Shown: in pieces, positions 18,247-26,447 of the stretch
How positions within the stretch are numbered: position 1 is the stretch's first letter
How the letters are laid out: the number at the start of each line of letters is the position of its first letter
From: JAHBNG01 sp039028975
GTDB lineage: Bacteria > Chloroflexota > Anaerolineae > Caldilineales > Caldilineaceae
Direction: 5' to 3'
Assembly: GCA_039028975.1 (NCBI GenBank)
Contig: JBCCHB010000084.1
Coordinates: 4,895-68,894 of the forward strand
DNA: 64,000 nt
Notes under the pieces: generated by a model
Database searches by the model: none
Told to the model about the DNA's origin: nothing
The model's input: only the letters and a program-made list of their open reading frames with translations
Program-made: the position numbers and the translations under genes

Positions 18247-18291
18247 GAGTTACCGTAGTAGAGTTACCGTAGCCCGTCCTTTTAGGGCGGG
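18247..18291 (+). repeat. Short direct repeat and GC-rich hairpin in the convergent gap
   Basis: GAGTTACCGTAG occurs twice (18247-18258 and 18261-18272). It is followed by CCCGTCC-TTTTA-GGGCGGG (18273-18291), a 7-base stem with one G-T pair. It lies 55 bases after the stop of the ATPase gene and could slow or end its transcription, but no U-run follows. The 334-base gap (18193-18526) holds no gene. Confidence 0.45.
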
Positions 18292-18360
18292 AACTCCGTT
18301 ACATCGGGTGTAGCCCCTTCAAGTGCTCAAGTTATTTAATTCCCGTTCCTAAAAACATAA

Positions 18361-18394
18361 GAGCCTGACACGCCATAATTAACGTATCAGGCTC
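18361..18394 (-). terminator. Intrinsic terminator for the GT-C gene
   Basis: On the minus strand, GAGCCTGATACG, a 10-base loop, then CGTGTCAGGCTC forms a 12-base stem with one T-G pair, followed by TTATGTTTTTAG. It sits about 130 bases past the stop of the minus-strand gene at 18527. On the plus strand no U-run follows, so it favours the minus direction. Confidence 0.6.
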
Positions 18395-18526
18395 TCAAAA
18401 TTGCTGACAAGGAGGGATGCCAGCAAAGGAAGTGCGTGACGAGAGAGGCTCATACTTGCACTTCCACATGAACAACAGCGCTTCTATAGGATAACGGGTA
18501 AAAGTTAAGGAAAAATTAAATTAGTA

Positions 18527-20146
18527 TCAAGATAGGCTGAATTTTTTGTTTAGATTTGGTAGACCCCGTATCGCCAAGGCAATGAGTAATAACCCTATAG
18601 TTGGCAGCCACTCGGTTCGACGAATCCACTCATACTCACGCAGGTTGGCCGGATCAAGATACGTCAAGTAAGAGAGGAATAGTGCTGCACTCAGATAGAG
18701 CCAAGGCAATGCCCACAGCCACTGGGTGGTGGATTCGTCAATACTGGGCGTTAGAAACGGCACAAAGGCCAGGACAAGCAAAAGATACCACGGATGGACT
18801 GTCGCCGTTAGCAGAATATATCCGCCCAGGGGGATGGCCATCAGCCGCATAAGCTGGAGCGGAGCCGTGAACTTGCGTGCCCATAGCCAAGATAATCCAA
18901 GGAGTAGAAGAAGAAAGAGGCCTGCGATCCGTTTGGCTCCCCGGTTGGCCAACGCTTCCGACCAACCCATAAGTCCATCTGGGCCAAGTGTCTCTTCCAT
19001 CCAATGAAAAAGACCGCTATTGTAATTCCATTGATTCATGTAAATCCGTAGTGCACCAAAAAGACCGTGTCCATCCAACTCCCCAAGAAGTTCTCTCTCT
19101 CCTCGTTCATTAAGGATTATCCATAGTGCACCAAAGAGGCCATGACTTTCCAATTCCCCAAACAACCCCCATCCTGCCCGAAGCCCAGCCGCATAGAGAA
19201 ATCCAGCCGCCACGCTACCAAAGAGCAAAAGCTTGAGCCAGCGCCAACGCCAAAAGAGAACAGCAACCAGGAAACCCGGCAGAATTTTCGTCAAAGTAGC
19301 CAGCGCAAGCAGTATTGGGGCCATCCAGCTAAGCCACTTTACGGTGGATAATGCCATATAAATTGCGCCCAAGGTAATGAAGATCATCCAACCATCCACA
19401 TGAGCACCCTGGGCAATTTCAATGATGACCAAAGGGTTCCACAGATAGACGAGCACTCGATGGCGAGGAATACCCACTGCAACCAACAATACGCCCAGCA
19501 GCACCCCATTTGCCAGATCCACCAAAATCATGACGACCTGCATGGAAGCAGGATGTAGAGGCAAAAGCCAGGTGATAGTGCCAAAGAGAGCCTGAGCCGC
19601 CGGAAGATAGGGGCTGGCCATCCATGTATGGTTTGCCTGAGAACGAATCGCTATATCAAGCCAATCTAATTGAGGGGAATCTATGGGAAAGGCGTAAGGG
19701 CTTACACCGTTATTGGCTACATAACCATCCCAAAGATAACGGTAGACATCGGTAGAGAGCGTTGGGATGGTCAACAGCAAAAGCCCTCGGAAAAGAATCG
19801 CTCCAGTCCATATGAAAGTAGGTGGTATTCCCTCTTGCCGCTCCCCTTGCCAAATAGAGAGGATATACCCCAAAAAGGCAAGCCCAACCCACATCAGCGT
19901 CATCGGCAGCATCTGATGAGTTAAGGTCCCATAGATGAGATGTTCTGCAGCCAGACCAACGTAGGCTATTAATTGAAGGATGAAGGATATGAACATCGAT
20001 AAACTCAATTTCCAGACCATACTCGGCGCGTTTGAAATCGGATCTCTTTTCAATCTCCCTTGAAGTCGCCATATTGTACCTGAAACAGTGCAGTTGAGCA
20101 TATACTGGAGGTGACTATAGGTGAGAATAATCTCAGTCGATGGCAA
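18527..20146 (-). CDS. GT-C multispanning membrane glycosyltransferase (GT87/MptB-like) with a 25-residue internal duplication
   Basis: About 539 residues with some 12 hydrophobic segments. LSTDVYRYLWDGYVANNG after the second segment is the acidic loop motif of GT87/MptB-type transferases, which take sugars from polyprenyl phosphate on the outer face. LVYLWNPLVIIEIAQGAHVDG is a second conserved segment. Residues about 328-352 and 353-372 are tandem copies (GELESHGLFGAL and GELDGHGLFGAL). The frame begins at a TTG without a ribosome site; the real start may be the ATG at residue 43 (MVWKLSLSM). It is likely to use the product of the DPM1-like gene at 7861-8817. Monocistronic, with its own terminator at 18361-18394. 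Confidence 0.75.
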   Translation of the reverse strand: MPSTEIILTYSHLQYMLNCTVSGTIWRLQGRLKRDPISNAPSMVWKLSLSMFISFILQLIAYVGLAAEHLIYGTLTHQMLPMTLMWVGLAFLGYILSIWQGERQEGIPPTFIWTGAILFRGLLLLTIPTLSTDVYRYLWDGYVANNGVSPYAFPIDSPQLDWLDIAIRSQANHTWMASPYLPAAQALFGTITWLLPLHPASMQVVMILVDLANGVLLGVLLVAVGIPRHRVLVYLWNPLVIIEIAQGAHVDGWMIFITLGAIYMALSTVKWLSWMAPILLALATLTKILPGFLVAVLFWRWRWLKLLLFGSVAAGFLYAAGLRAGWGLFGELESHGLFGALWIILNERGERELLGELDGHGLFGALRIYMNQWNYNSGLFHWMEETLGPDGLMGWSEALANRGAKRIAGLFLLLLLGLSWLWARKFTAPLQLMRLMAIPLGGYILLTATVHPWYLLLVLAFVPFLTPSIDESTTQWLWALPWLYLSAALFLSYLTYLDPANLREYEWIRRTEWLPTIGLLLIALAIRGLPNLNKKFSLS

Positions 20147-20221
20147 AGGGTAAATCGCAATTTGCTCCCTTCGTCATGGTCAGTGTGATAACGTAGCCGA
20201 AGAAGATCCGAGCGCATGAGG

Positions 20222-20296
20222 GCAACAAATAGCCTCTAAAGTGAAATATCCGTTTAAGAATCGGATGAATAATAAAACACCTTGGCTATTTGTTGC
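20222..20296. repeat. Perfect 13-base inverted repeat enclosing a smaller hairpin
   Basis: GCAACAAATAGCC (20222-20234) and GGCTATTTGTTGC (20284-20296) are exact reverse complements around 49 bases. Inside is a small stem ATCCG/CGGAT. It lies in the 665-base gap between the divergent GT-C gene and thiM, upstream of the TPP riboswitch, and is not part of either. It could be an operator, a small RNA or a mobile-element footprint. Confidence 0.55.
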
Positions 20297-20498
20297 ATTC
20301 CGTGGTTGATAGATGGTATGCTTATAGAGTGTTGTTCAGCAAGTCAATATTGATAAGCTGATATCGGTAAGTCAATGTCATAGCAAAAAGACAACATAGA
20401 CATTCGCACGTGAACATCAGTAAATCGCAACCCTACAGTGAGCATTCCCTATCACGGAATGAGGCGTGCCTACTAGACTGCGCTCTGCTGTAAAATAG

Positions 20499-20597
20499 AA
20501 TAAGAGGGGAGCTGGATGACTCCGGCTGAGAGGAAGCCCGAACGATGCTTCGACCCATTGACCTGATCTGGATAATACCAGCGTAGGAAATTGATTT
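20499..20597 (+). promoter_or_regulatory. TPP riboswitch (THI element)
   Basis: The THI-box consensus is present in order: AGGGGAGCTGGATGACTCC, CTGAGA (20526-20531), then ACCTGATCTGGATAATACC-AGCG-TAGGAAA (20561-20590). It senses thiamine pyrophosphate and controls the thi genes downstream. An intrinsic terminator starts only 11 bases later, which indicates control by premature termination. The exact P1 ends are not fixed. Confidence 0.95.
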
Positions 20598-20607
20598 GGA
20601 ACCAATG

Positions 20608-20645
20608 ACCACCTACCTTATTCAGAGTAGGTGGTTTTTTATTTT
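20608..20645 (+). terminator. Riboswitch-controlled intrinsic terminator
   Basis: ACCACCTAC (20608-20616) pairs perfectly with GTAGGTGGT (20627-20635), followed by TTTTTTATTTTT. It lies between the TPP riboswitch and thiM (start 20836), so high TPP is expected to stop transcription here. Confidence 0.9.
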
Positions 20646-20659
20646 TCTATAGGAAAGGA

Positions 20660-20727
20660 TAAAAATCGAACCCGACGATGGCCAAAGTCTGGCTGAATGC
20701 TGACGGCTGATTAGCTGAAGGCTTTTT
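20660..20727 (+). repeat. Dispersed short repeat, copy 1 (second copy at 27252-27351)
   Basis: GCTGACGGCTGATTAGCTGAAGGCTTTT aligns with GCTGACGGCTAATTCGCTGAACGCTTTT at 27323-27350 with three mismatches. The preceding stretch CGAACCCGACGATGG also resembles CGACCCCGAAACATGG of the second copy. Both lie in noncoding DNA. Confidence 0.4.
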
Positions 20728-20835
20728 CATATCAGAAATATATTCGCGCGTTGCAGACGCCGCGGGTACCTGAATTTAGCTTTATATCCAACAGCTTTAC
20801 ATCAAACAGATTTGCACCAAGAAGAAGGAGAAATC

Positions 20836-21636
20836 ATGTCCATCAATACCAGCATGCTTTGGGCTGATATTGTTCAAATTCGCGAAAAAGCCCCCTTAAT
20901 CCACAATATTACCAACTTTGTGGTGATGAATAATACCGCCAACGCCCTGCTGGCTTTAGGTGGCTCGCCGATTATGGCCCATGCTGTGGAGGAGGTAGCC
21001 GATATGGTCAAAATCTGCAACGCTTTGGTGGTCAATATTGGTACCCTTAGTTCTCATTGGATAACAGCAATGGAGAAGGCAATAGATGCCGCTGCTCAGG
21101 CAAACATCCCGATTGTCCTTGACCCGGTTGGGGCTGGGGCCACCTCCTATCGAACGAACACGGTTCATTCTCTCATGTCCATCGCTGCCCCATCCATCAT
21201 TCGAGGAAATGCCTCTGAAATTAAGGCATGCGTTACTGAAGAAGCCAAGACCAAAGGCGTAGATAGCCTGGACAGCTCTGAAAGTGCCATAGAGGCCGCT
21301 CGGCAGCTTCACGCAACCTACGGGTGTACTGTCGTGATCAGTGGTGAAACCGACTTTATTGTCTCCGGTGGGGAACCGATTCAAATCAAGAACGGCCATG
21401 TTATGATGACCAAAGTCACTGGGCTAGGCTGTACGGCTACTGCCTTATGCGGGGCCTTCGCTGCCGTCAATTCACAACTCGAGATGGCTGCTGCTCATGC
21501 CATGGCTGTCATGGGGATTGCCGGTGAGATGGCTACAGAACAGGCAAACGGTCCTGGCACGCTACAACTACACTTCCTGGATGCACTGTACAATTTGAGC
21601 GCAGAGGCAATTGAAAAGCGACTCAGTGCTGCTTAA
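20836..21636 (+). CDS. thiM: Hydroxyethylthiazole kinase
   Basis: 266 residues. APLIHNITNFVVMNNTANALLALGGSPIM is the ThiM N-terminus, LDPVGAGATSYRT is the substrate-side loop, IIRGNASEI the next motif, and TGLGCTATALCGAF near residue 200 holds the catalytic Cys/anion hole. It phosphorylates 4-methyl-5-hydroxyethylthiazole, the salvage route to the thiazole half of thiamine. The frame extends back to a TTG at 20812, but the ATG at 20836 has AGGAG five bases upstream and matches family length. First gene after the TPP riboswitch and terminator, so it is shut off by TPP. Confidence 0.96.
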   Translation: MSINTSMLWADIVQIREKAPLIHNITNFVVMNNTANALLALGGSPIMAHAVEEVADMVKICNALVVNIGTLSSHWITAMEKAIDAAAQANIPIVLDPVGAGATSYRTNTVHSLMSIAAPSIIRGNASEIKACVTEEAKTKGVDSLDSSESAIEAARQLHATYGCTVVISGETDFIVSGGEPIQIKNGHVMMTKVTGLGCTATALCGAFAAVNSQLEMAAAHAMAVMGIAGEMATEQANGPGTLQLHFLDALYNLSAEAIEKRLSAA

Positions 21637-21718
21637 TCAATCTTTCACTGACATTGGGAGCCCCATCAGTGAGAGCCATTCACAAAAAACTCGATAAGCT
21701 CACCTTTATGAAACAACT

Positions 21719-22342
21719 ATGAAACAACGTCGTATACAGGGGCTCTACCTCGTAACCGATCGAGATCTATGCGGGAATCGCCCCCTTTCGCAGGTGGTCT
21801 CAAAGGCCGTCAAAGCAGGGGTGGCTATTGTTCAACTGCGCGAGAAGGCGTTAGCAACTAGGCCCTTTGTAGAGGAAGCCCTTGCGCTGAAAGAAGTGCT
21901 GGCTCCCTACAATGTGCCGCTCATCATCAATGACCGGATTGACGTTGCCTTGGCAGCCAATGCCGATGGTGTCCACATCGGTCAAGAGGATATGCCATAT
22001 CCGCTGGCTCGCCAGCTAATGGGGCCAGACGCCATCATCGGTCTATCTGTAGAGAAGATGGCCGAAGTAACGCAAGCTGAAGCCTACGATGTCGATTACC
22101 TAGGTGTCAGCCCCATCTACGAGACTCCCACCAAGATAGACACGAAAGGAAGTTGGGGAACGGATGGACTGGCCGCAGTCCGTGCTGCCTCTCGCCACCC
22201 ATTGGTTGCCATCGGTGGGCTTAACGCAAGCAATATTCCTCAGGTGGTAGATGCTGGTGCTGATTCGGTAGCTGTGGTCTCAGCCATCTGTACTGCACCC
22301 GACCCGCAGCAAGCAGTGCAAGAGCTAATCCGATTGTTTTAA
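21719..22342 (+). CDS. thiE: Thiamine-phosphate synthase
   Basis: 207 residues, normal ThiE length. GLYLVTDRDLC, AIVQLREKALATRPFV, LIINDRIDVALAANADGVHIGQED, YLGVSPIYETPTK and VAIGGLNASNIPQVV are the classic TIM-barrel motifs that bind HMP-pyrophosphate, thiazole phosphate and the phosphate groups. It joins the ThiM and ThiD products into thiamine phosphate. It follows thiM by 82 bases and precedes thiD by 16, within the riboswitch operon. Its ribosome-binding site is weak. Confidence 0.97.
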   Translation: MKQRRIQGLYLVTDRDLCGNRPLSQVVSKAVKAGVAIVQLREKALATRPFVEEALALKEVLAPYNVPLIINDRIDVALAANADGVHIGQEDMPYPLARQLMGPDAIIGLSVEKMAEVTQAEAYDVDYLGVSPIYETPTKIDTKGSWGTDGLAAVRAASRHPLVAIGGLNASNIPQVVDAGADSVAVVSAICTAPDPQQAVQELIRLF

Positions 22343-22358
22343 GAGTGGAAGAGACATT

Positions 22359-23165
22359 ATGAAAACATATCATCGTGCGCTGACCATTGCTGGCTCAGAC
22401 AGTGGTGGTGGGGCCGGTATTCAAGCAGATTTGAAGACTTTCTCGGCATTGGGTTGTTATGGGATGTCCGTCTTGACAGCGCTGACGGCCCAAAACACAG
22501 TTGCCGTAACGGCCATCCATTCTGTACCCACTGATTTTATTGCGGACCAAATTGATGCCGTTATGGCTGATATTGGTGTGGATGCGGTTAAAATTGGGAT
22601 GCTGCATAGCCCAGAAGTCATCGAAGCGGTTGTGAATCGCCTACGCCACCATCAGGCCCAAAATATTGTGCTGGATCCAGTTATGGTTGCCAAAAGTGGA
22701 GACAAATTACTGCAAGATGAAGCCGTAGACGCTTTGGCGCACCTGCTTGTCCCATACGCCACGCTTATTACGCCCAATTTGCCCGAAGCCGCTGTTCTTC
22801 TTGGCCGGAATATAGAACAAGAGACCGATATGGAAGTCGCTTGTTACGATTTAGCCAAGCTGGGGCCAGAAGCCGTTTTGCTTAAGGGAGGACACTTGAA
22901 AGGGGAGCAGAGTAGCGATTTGCTCTACATCTCGGCAACGGATCAACTCTATCGCTTTCACTCCCCGCGGATTGAGACCCGAAATTCACATGGCACTGGC
23001 TGCACCCTCTCTTCGGCCATTACCGCCTACCTAGCTAGAGGAAACACGCTGCATGATGCCGTCAGCCAAGCAAAAAACTTTATTACCGAAGCAATTGAAG
23101 CTGGTGCCAACTATAAGCTAGGGCAGGGACATGGCCCAGTCCATCACTTCTATCAATTTTGGTAA
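22359..23165 (+). CDS. thiD: Hydroxymethylpyrimidine/phosphomethylpyrimidine kinase
   Basis: 268 residues. ALTIAGSDSGGGAGIQADLKTF and GCYGMSVLTALTAQNT are the N-terminal substrate-binding motifs, LDPVMVAKSGD is mid-protein, and NSHGTGCTLSSAITAYLARG is the C-terminal anion hole with catalytic Cys/Asp position of the ribokinase-like ThiD fold. It phosphorylates HMP twice to HMP-PP for ThiE. Start has GGAAGAG upstream. Third gene of the riboswitch operon. Confidence 0.97.
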   Translation: MKTYHRALTIAGSDSGGGAGIQADLKTFSALGCYGMSVLTALTAQNTVAVTAIHSVPTDFIADQIDAVMADIGVDAVKIGMLHSPEVIEAVVNRLRHHQAQNIVLDPVMVAKSGDKLLQDEAVDALAHLLVPYATLITPNLPEAAVLLGRNIEQETDMEVACYDLAKLGPEAVLLKGGHLKGEQSSDLLYISATDQLYRFHSPRIETRNSHGTGCTLSSAITAYLARGNTLHDAVSQAKNFITEAIEAGANYKLGQGHGPVHHFYQFW

Positions 23166-23184
23166 ATTCTGAGAGTCAATCACT

Positions 23185-23835
23185 ATGCAATTCACGCAGA
23201 CCCTATGGACAAACATTGAAAATATCTATCAAGCCATTTTGGCCCTGCCATTTAATCAAGAGCTGATGAGTGGCACATTGGCACGAGAAAAGTTTGAGTT
23301 CTACATCTACCAGGATTCTCTTTATCTAGCTGATTTTGGGCGAGCTCTAGGTGTACTAGGGAGCCGTTCCGCAACGGCCGAGCGGATGTTAGATTTTTGG
23401 CAATTTGCCCAGAATGCCATTGTGGTAGAACGAGCTTTGCACGAAGGATATATCAAGAAGTTTAATATTACGTCTCAGGCCAAACGCTCACCAGCGTGCT
23501 CATTCTACACGAATTTTCTGTTGGCCACCGCAACCCATCGCAGCTATGAAGAGGGAATTGCTGGCGTCTTGCCCTGCTTTTGGATTTACCGGGAAGTAGG
23601 CAACCATATCTACGCTCAAGCCGCACCCAACAATCCATATCAGGACTGGATCGACACCTACGCAAGTGAGGAATTTAGCCAAGCGGTAGACAAAGCGATT
23701 GCTATCACCGATGAGGTTGCAGAACATGCCTCCCCATCGGCACGTGAATTGATGGTGGAGGCATTTATCACTTCCTCCCGCTTGGAATGGATGTTTTGGG
23801 ATAGCGCCTACCGGATGGAACAATGGCAACCCTAG
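23185..23835 (+). CDS. tenA: Aminopyrimidine aminohydrolase (TenA, thiaminase II family)
   Basis: 216 residues. LPFNQELMSGTLAREKFEFYIYQDSLYL is the TenA N-terminus, GVLPCFWIYREVG holds the catalytic Cys, and SRLEWMFWDSAYRMEQW near the end holds the Glu. TenA recovers HMP from base-degraded thiamine, which suits a salvage operon with thiM and thiD and no thiC or thiG in view. It ends inside the start of the HAD gene (13-base overlap). Confidence 0.94.
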   Translation: MQFTQTLWTNIENIYQAILALPFNQELMSGTLAREKFEFYIYQDSLYLADFGRALGVLGSRSATAERMLDFWQFAQNAIVVERALHEGYIKKFNITSQAKRSPACSFYTNFLLATATHRSYEEGIAGVLPCFWIYREVGNHIYAQAAPNNPYQDWIDTYASEEFSQAVDKAIAITDEVAEHASPSARELMVEAFITSSRLEWMFWDSAYRMEQWQP

Positions 23836-24713
23836 CAATCTTCGACTTTTCTGGAACCCTCAGCATGGGGGCGGTCCGCTTTGGCGAGCCAGAACGGTTG
23901 AAAAAGTCGCTGCAAGAGTCTGGCCTGTGGTCGCTAGGCGTAGACAGCCTGACGTTTTTTTGGGAAGAGATTGTCAATCCCACGTGGCAGGAGGGGAGCA
24001 CAACTCAGATTGGCTATAGAGAGCTAATCGTGCAGAGCCTGAACAAAAAGCTGGGTGCTTCTAATGTTATTGACCCAAATTCTTTGCCCAATCTTCAGCC
24101 AGATGTCGATTCTGATCATTCAGCTAAGCTTCAGTCTGGCCGTAGTCAGCCCAGCCAGCTTCAGAATAGTGCTACAGCATTTACAGAACACTATTTTTCC
24201 GCATCAACATTCGACCTCGGTTGGCAGCCTCTGTTGTCCCAACTTGTTCACGATCCAGACTGCTGGTTACTGATTGCTACAGATCACTATGCGGAGGCAA
24301 CCGAGCATATTTGCCATCAGTTAAGGCGATTTGGTTTTACCGGCCGTTCACTCCTGGATGCACGAGCTACATCGTCAGCCTCTGTTGACTCGTCAACGGT
24401 TTGGGTTGCCAATTCGGCAGACCTTGGCGGCCTTAAGTCAACACCACAATTCTGGATGATGGTTCGAGCTAACTTACTACCCGCGAAACTTGATCGGATC
24501 GTGCTCATCGATGACTTTGGCTCTAATGAACAAGGGGCAGACATGTATGCCCAGAACGAGAAAGTTAAGCAGCGTATGACTCAGACCAATCAAGTCATCG
24601 GGGAGCAATTTGGCGTCGAACCAACCATAGTTCACTTTGATTTGTCTGGACAATCCAACAACTGGGATTTTTCCAATATTCATTTGGTTTTTGAGCGTCC
24701 GTCAAGGAAATGA
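23823..24713 (+). CDS. HAD-superfamily hydrolase-like protein of the thiamine operon
   Basis: 296 residues. The N-terminus LAIFDFSGTLSMG is a HAD motif I with Asp nucleophile (D-F-S-G-T; the second Asp of the usual D-x-D is Ser). LLIATDHYAEATEHI resembles motif II, and IVLIDDFGSNEQGADMY motif IV with a D-D pair. The segment 70-115 is a variable Ser/Gln-rich insert. Loss of the second motif I Asp is unusual for a phosphatase and could weaken phosphatase activity. It overlaps tenA by 13 bases, so it is translationally tied to the operon; a role as thiamine-phosphate phosphatase is only a guess from position. Confidence 0.7.
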   Translation: MATLAIFDFSGTLSMGAVRFGEPERLKKSLQESGLWSLGVDSLTFFWEEIVNPTWQEGSTTQIGYRELIVQSLNKKLGASNVIDPNSLPNLQPDVDSDHSAKLQSGRSQPSQLQNSATAFTEHYFSASTFDLGWQPLLSQLVHDPDCWLLIATDHYAEATEHICHQLRRFGFTGRSLLDARATSSASVDSSTVWVANSADLGGLKSTPQFWMMVRANLLPAKLDRIVLIDDFGSNEQGADMYAQNEKVKQRMTQTNQVIGEQFGVEPTIVHFDLSGQSNNWDFSNIHLVFERPSRK

Positions 24714-24887
24714 CTCTACTGCAAAAAGGGTAAGTGGCGTGAATTTCGTGGAATTCTCTGACTGAAAATCTGCGAAATCTTTGTAATCTTTGTTTCTGCA
24801 GTGGACTCAGGAAATAGGTTTGCTTCAGATATTGCATTAGGTGGTTTTGTATTGACCAAATCAATGACCAAGGCTGGAATTGTACGC

Positions 24888-25697
24888 TTATCCATTACCA
24901 CCGCTTAACTCTCCAGCTCCTTGCAGGCGCGACAGCGCCGTTGATTCCACCAATACATTTCGAGACAAGGCTACTAATTTCGCCCAGAGCGATTCATTGA
25001 TCTCGATGCCCACTTCATTATGATACTGGTAAAATGTGGCAAAATCGTCTGGGGTTATGCAGCGCAGGGGTGAATGGCCTGACCCACGGTTGGGGAAAGT
25101 TTGGCTAAATGCAACATTGGTGGTGCAAAGAATCGAGAGCGTTTGGGCGTGCTGCTGATTATTGGACTCGCTACCGGGCTGACTATTGGATTGACCAGCA
25201 GACTGACTAGTAGATTGAGCAGCGCGTTGAGTTACTGTATAGTATGGGTATTTCTCGCCCAAAGCCATTGTAATCACATGCTCTTGGTTGCCTTCACACC
25301 AGGAGGCTACGATGTTAGCTCCCCGTCGGGTAGATTGTACAATATGGGGAATTATTAGCTGACAATGTTGTGCTCGTATTAATGTTACGACAGCGAAGCC
25401 GACGCTCAATGCTTTTAGGTAGGCTAAGTCCAGGGCCAAGCTGCCGTAGATCAATCCGTCATTTTGGTGCGCATCTAGTACGCACACAGTCTCGTCTTCA
25501 AATAATGGCGTTGCAGGGCGGCTTGGCGATAGATCCCACTGGGGCAGAGACCGCTCTATCTGCTCTAAGATGGGAAATTTATGCATCTCAAGCCAGGTAA
25601 TTGCCTGGGCACAATCCTCATAATCGCCCGACGGAAAGCCCTTGCCTTCGAATACTTTTTGGCACAGTTCAGTTAATTCTGTGGCGGAAACCTTCAT
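24888..25697 (-). CDS. DUF3726-like protein of unknown function
   Basis: 269 residues. MKVSATELTELCQKVFEGKG, then a predicted helix with EDCAQAITWLEMHKF, is what I recall of DUF3726 N-termini; it also vaguely resembles Ldh2-type dehydrogenase starts. VLDAHQNDGLIYGSLALDLAY follows. Residues about 160-185 are a Gln/Ser low-complexity linker coded by imperfect 12-24 base repeats (AAQSTSQSAGQ and neighbours). The C-terminal half begins ILCTTNVAFS. No signal peptide or membrane segment. It lies downstream of XisI/XisH on the same strand. Function unknown. Confidence 0.55.
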   Translation of the reverse strand: MKVSATELTELCQKVFEGKGFPSGDYEDCAQAITWLEMHKFPILEQIERSLPQWDLSPSRPATPLFEDETVCVLDAHQNDGLIYGSLALDLAYLKALSVGFAVVTLIRAQHCQLIIPHIVQSTRRGANIVASWCEGNQEHVITMALGEKYPYYTVTQRAAQSTSQSAGQSNSQPGSESNNQQHAQTLSILCTTNVAFSQTFPNRGSGHSPLRCITPDDFATFYQYHNEVGIEINESLWAKLVALSRNVLVESTALSRLQGAGELSGGNG

Positions 25698-26111
25698 AGT
25701 GTAGTACGTAATTTGTTAAACATAACACCGAACTGTGCGGAAACGGGTTTGACCCGTGATTTCCATAAGTGGAACCTATTTCAAAGACCCGCAACTTACA
25801 CCAAATCCCCGATCACCAGTTTTCCGAACGAGTGAAAAGTTGGCGGCGGCTGGACCGATGCTGAGAAGATTGCCCTGCGCACACCACTGACGAGATCTTG
25901 CTGCCCGTACGCCATGAGTCCTGATTCTCCGAAGCCCGAAATAGCACCAACAAACTTATTGACCGAATCCGATATGCTCACAAGCGGGCAGCAGACGAAA
26001 CACTAGGTGTAACAAGAACAAGCGTTCAGGCGCACTGATACGACACAACATCACTGACTGTGTAACCCAGCCAATCCCATAAGGTCACAACTCCGAAATC
26101 GCTGTCAGTAA
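25698..26111. other. Intergenic region with a hairpin, no convincing gene
   Basis: 414 bases. GGAAACGGGT-TTG-ACCCG-TGA-TTTCC (25739-25764) forms a bulged hairpin just upstream of the DUF3726-like gene. A 61-codon minus-strand frame (25796-25981) has no ribosome site and no motif and was not called. Nothing else recognised. Confidence 0.5.
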
Positions 26112-26447
26112 TTAGTTCACGGCAAATTCTGTATACTTGCGCATGTATGCAGGCTGAAATCCCAATACAATATGCTCTTTTGGAATGCCAAGTGCCACCA
26201 GATCCTCAGCAACTAGCTGATCGGTGAGATTCTGTTGAAGCCAAATCTTATTTTCTCTAATATCGATATGAATCGCCACACCATAGACGCGCCGCTCGTT
26301 ATCCCAACCGACATTGACCAACTGGTAGTGATCACCTTCCTTATCCGCAACCAATAACGTTTCTACGCCGTCCTGCAAGGATTTGGGTTTTTGATATTCT
26401 GCCAATAACTGTTGCACTCGATCTCGATATTCCTCTACGGTAACCAT
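26112..26447 (-). CDS. xisI: XisI-like protein
   Basis: 111 residues, the usual XisI length. EEYRDRVQQLLAEY, LVADKEGDHYQLVNVGWDNERRVYG and IHIDIRENKIWLQQNLTD are XisI landmarks, and the end GIPKEHIVLGFQPAYMRKYT is the conserved tail. XisI was named in cyanobacteria as a factor needed for excision of the fdxN element, but pairs with XisH are widespread without that element. It overlaps xisH by 13 bases on the same strand, so the two are co-expressed. Confidence 0.88.
   Translation of the reverse strand: MVTVEEYRDRVQQLLAEYQKPKSLQDGVETLLVADKEGDHYQLVNVGWDNERRVYGVAIHIDIRENKIWLQQNLTDQLVAEDLVALGIPKEHIVLGFQPAYMRKYTEFAVN

Noticed and set aside
25138..25220. Tandem 12-24 base repeats in the DUF3726-like gene as a separate satellite
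   Set aside because: They code the Gln/Ser linker in frame and need no separate explanation.
25796..25981. 61-codon minus-strand frame between DUF3726-like and xisI genes
   Set aside because: No ribosome site, low complexity of signals; kept as intergenic.
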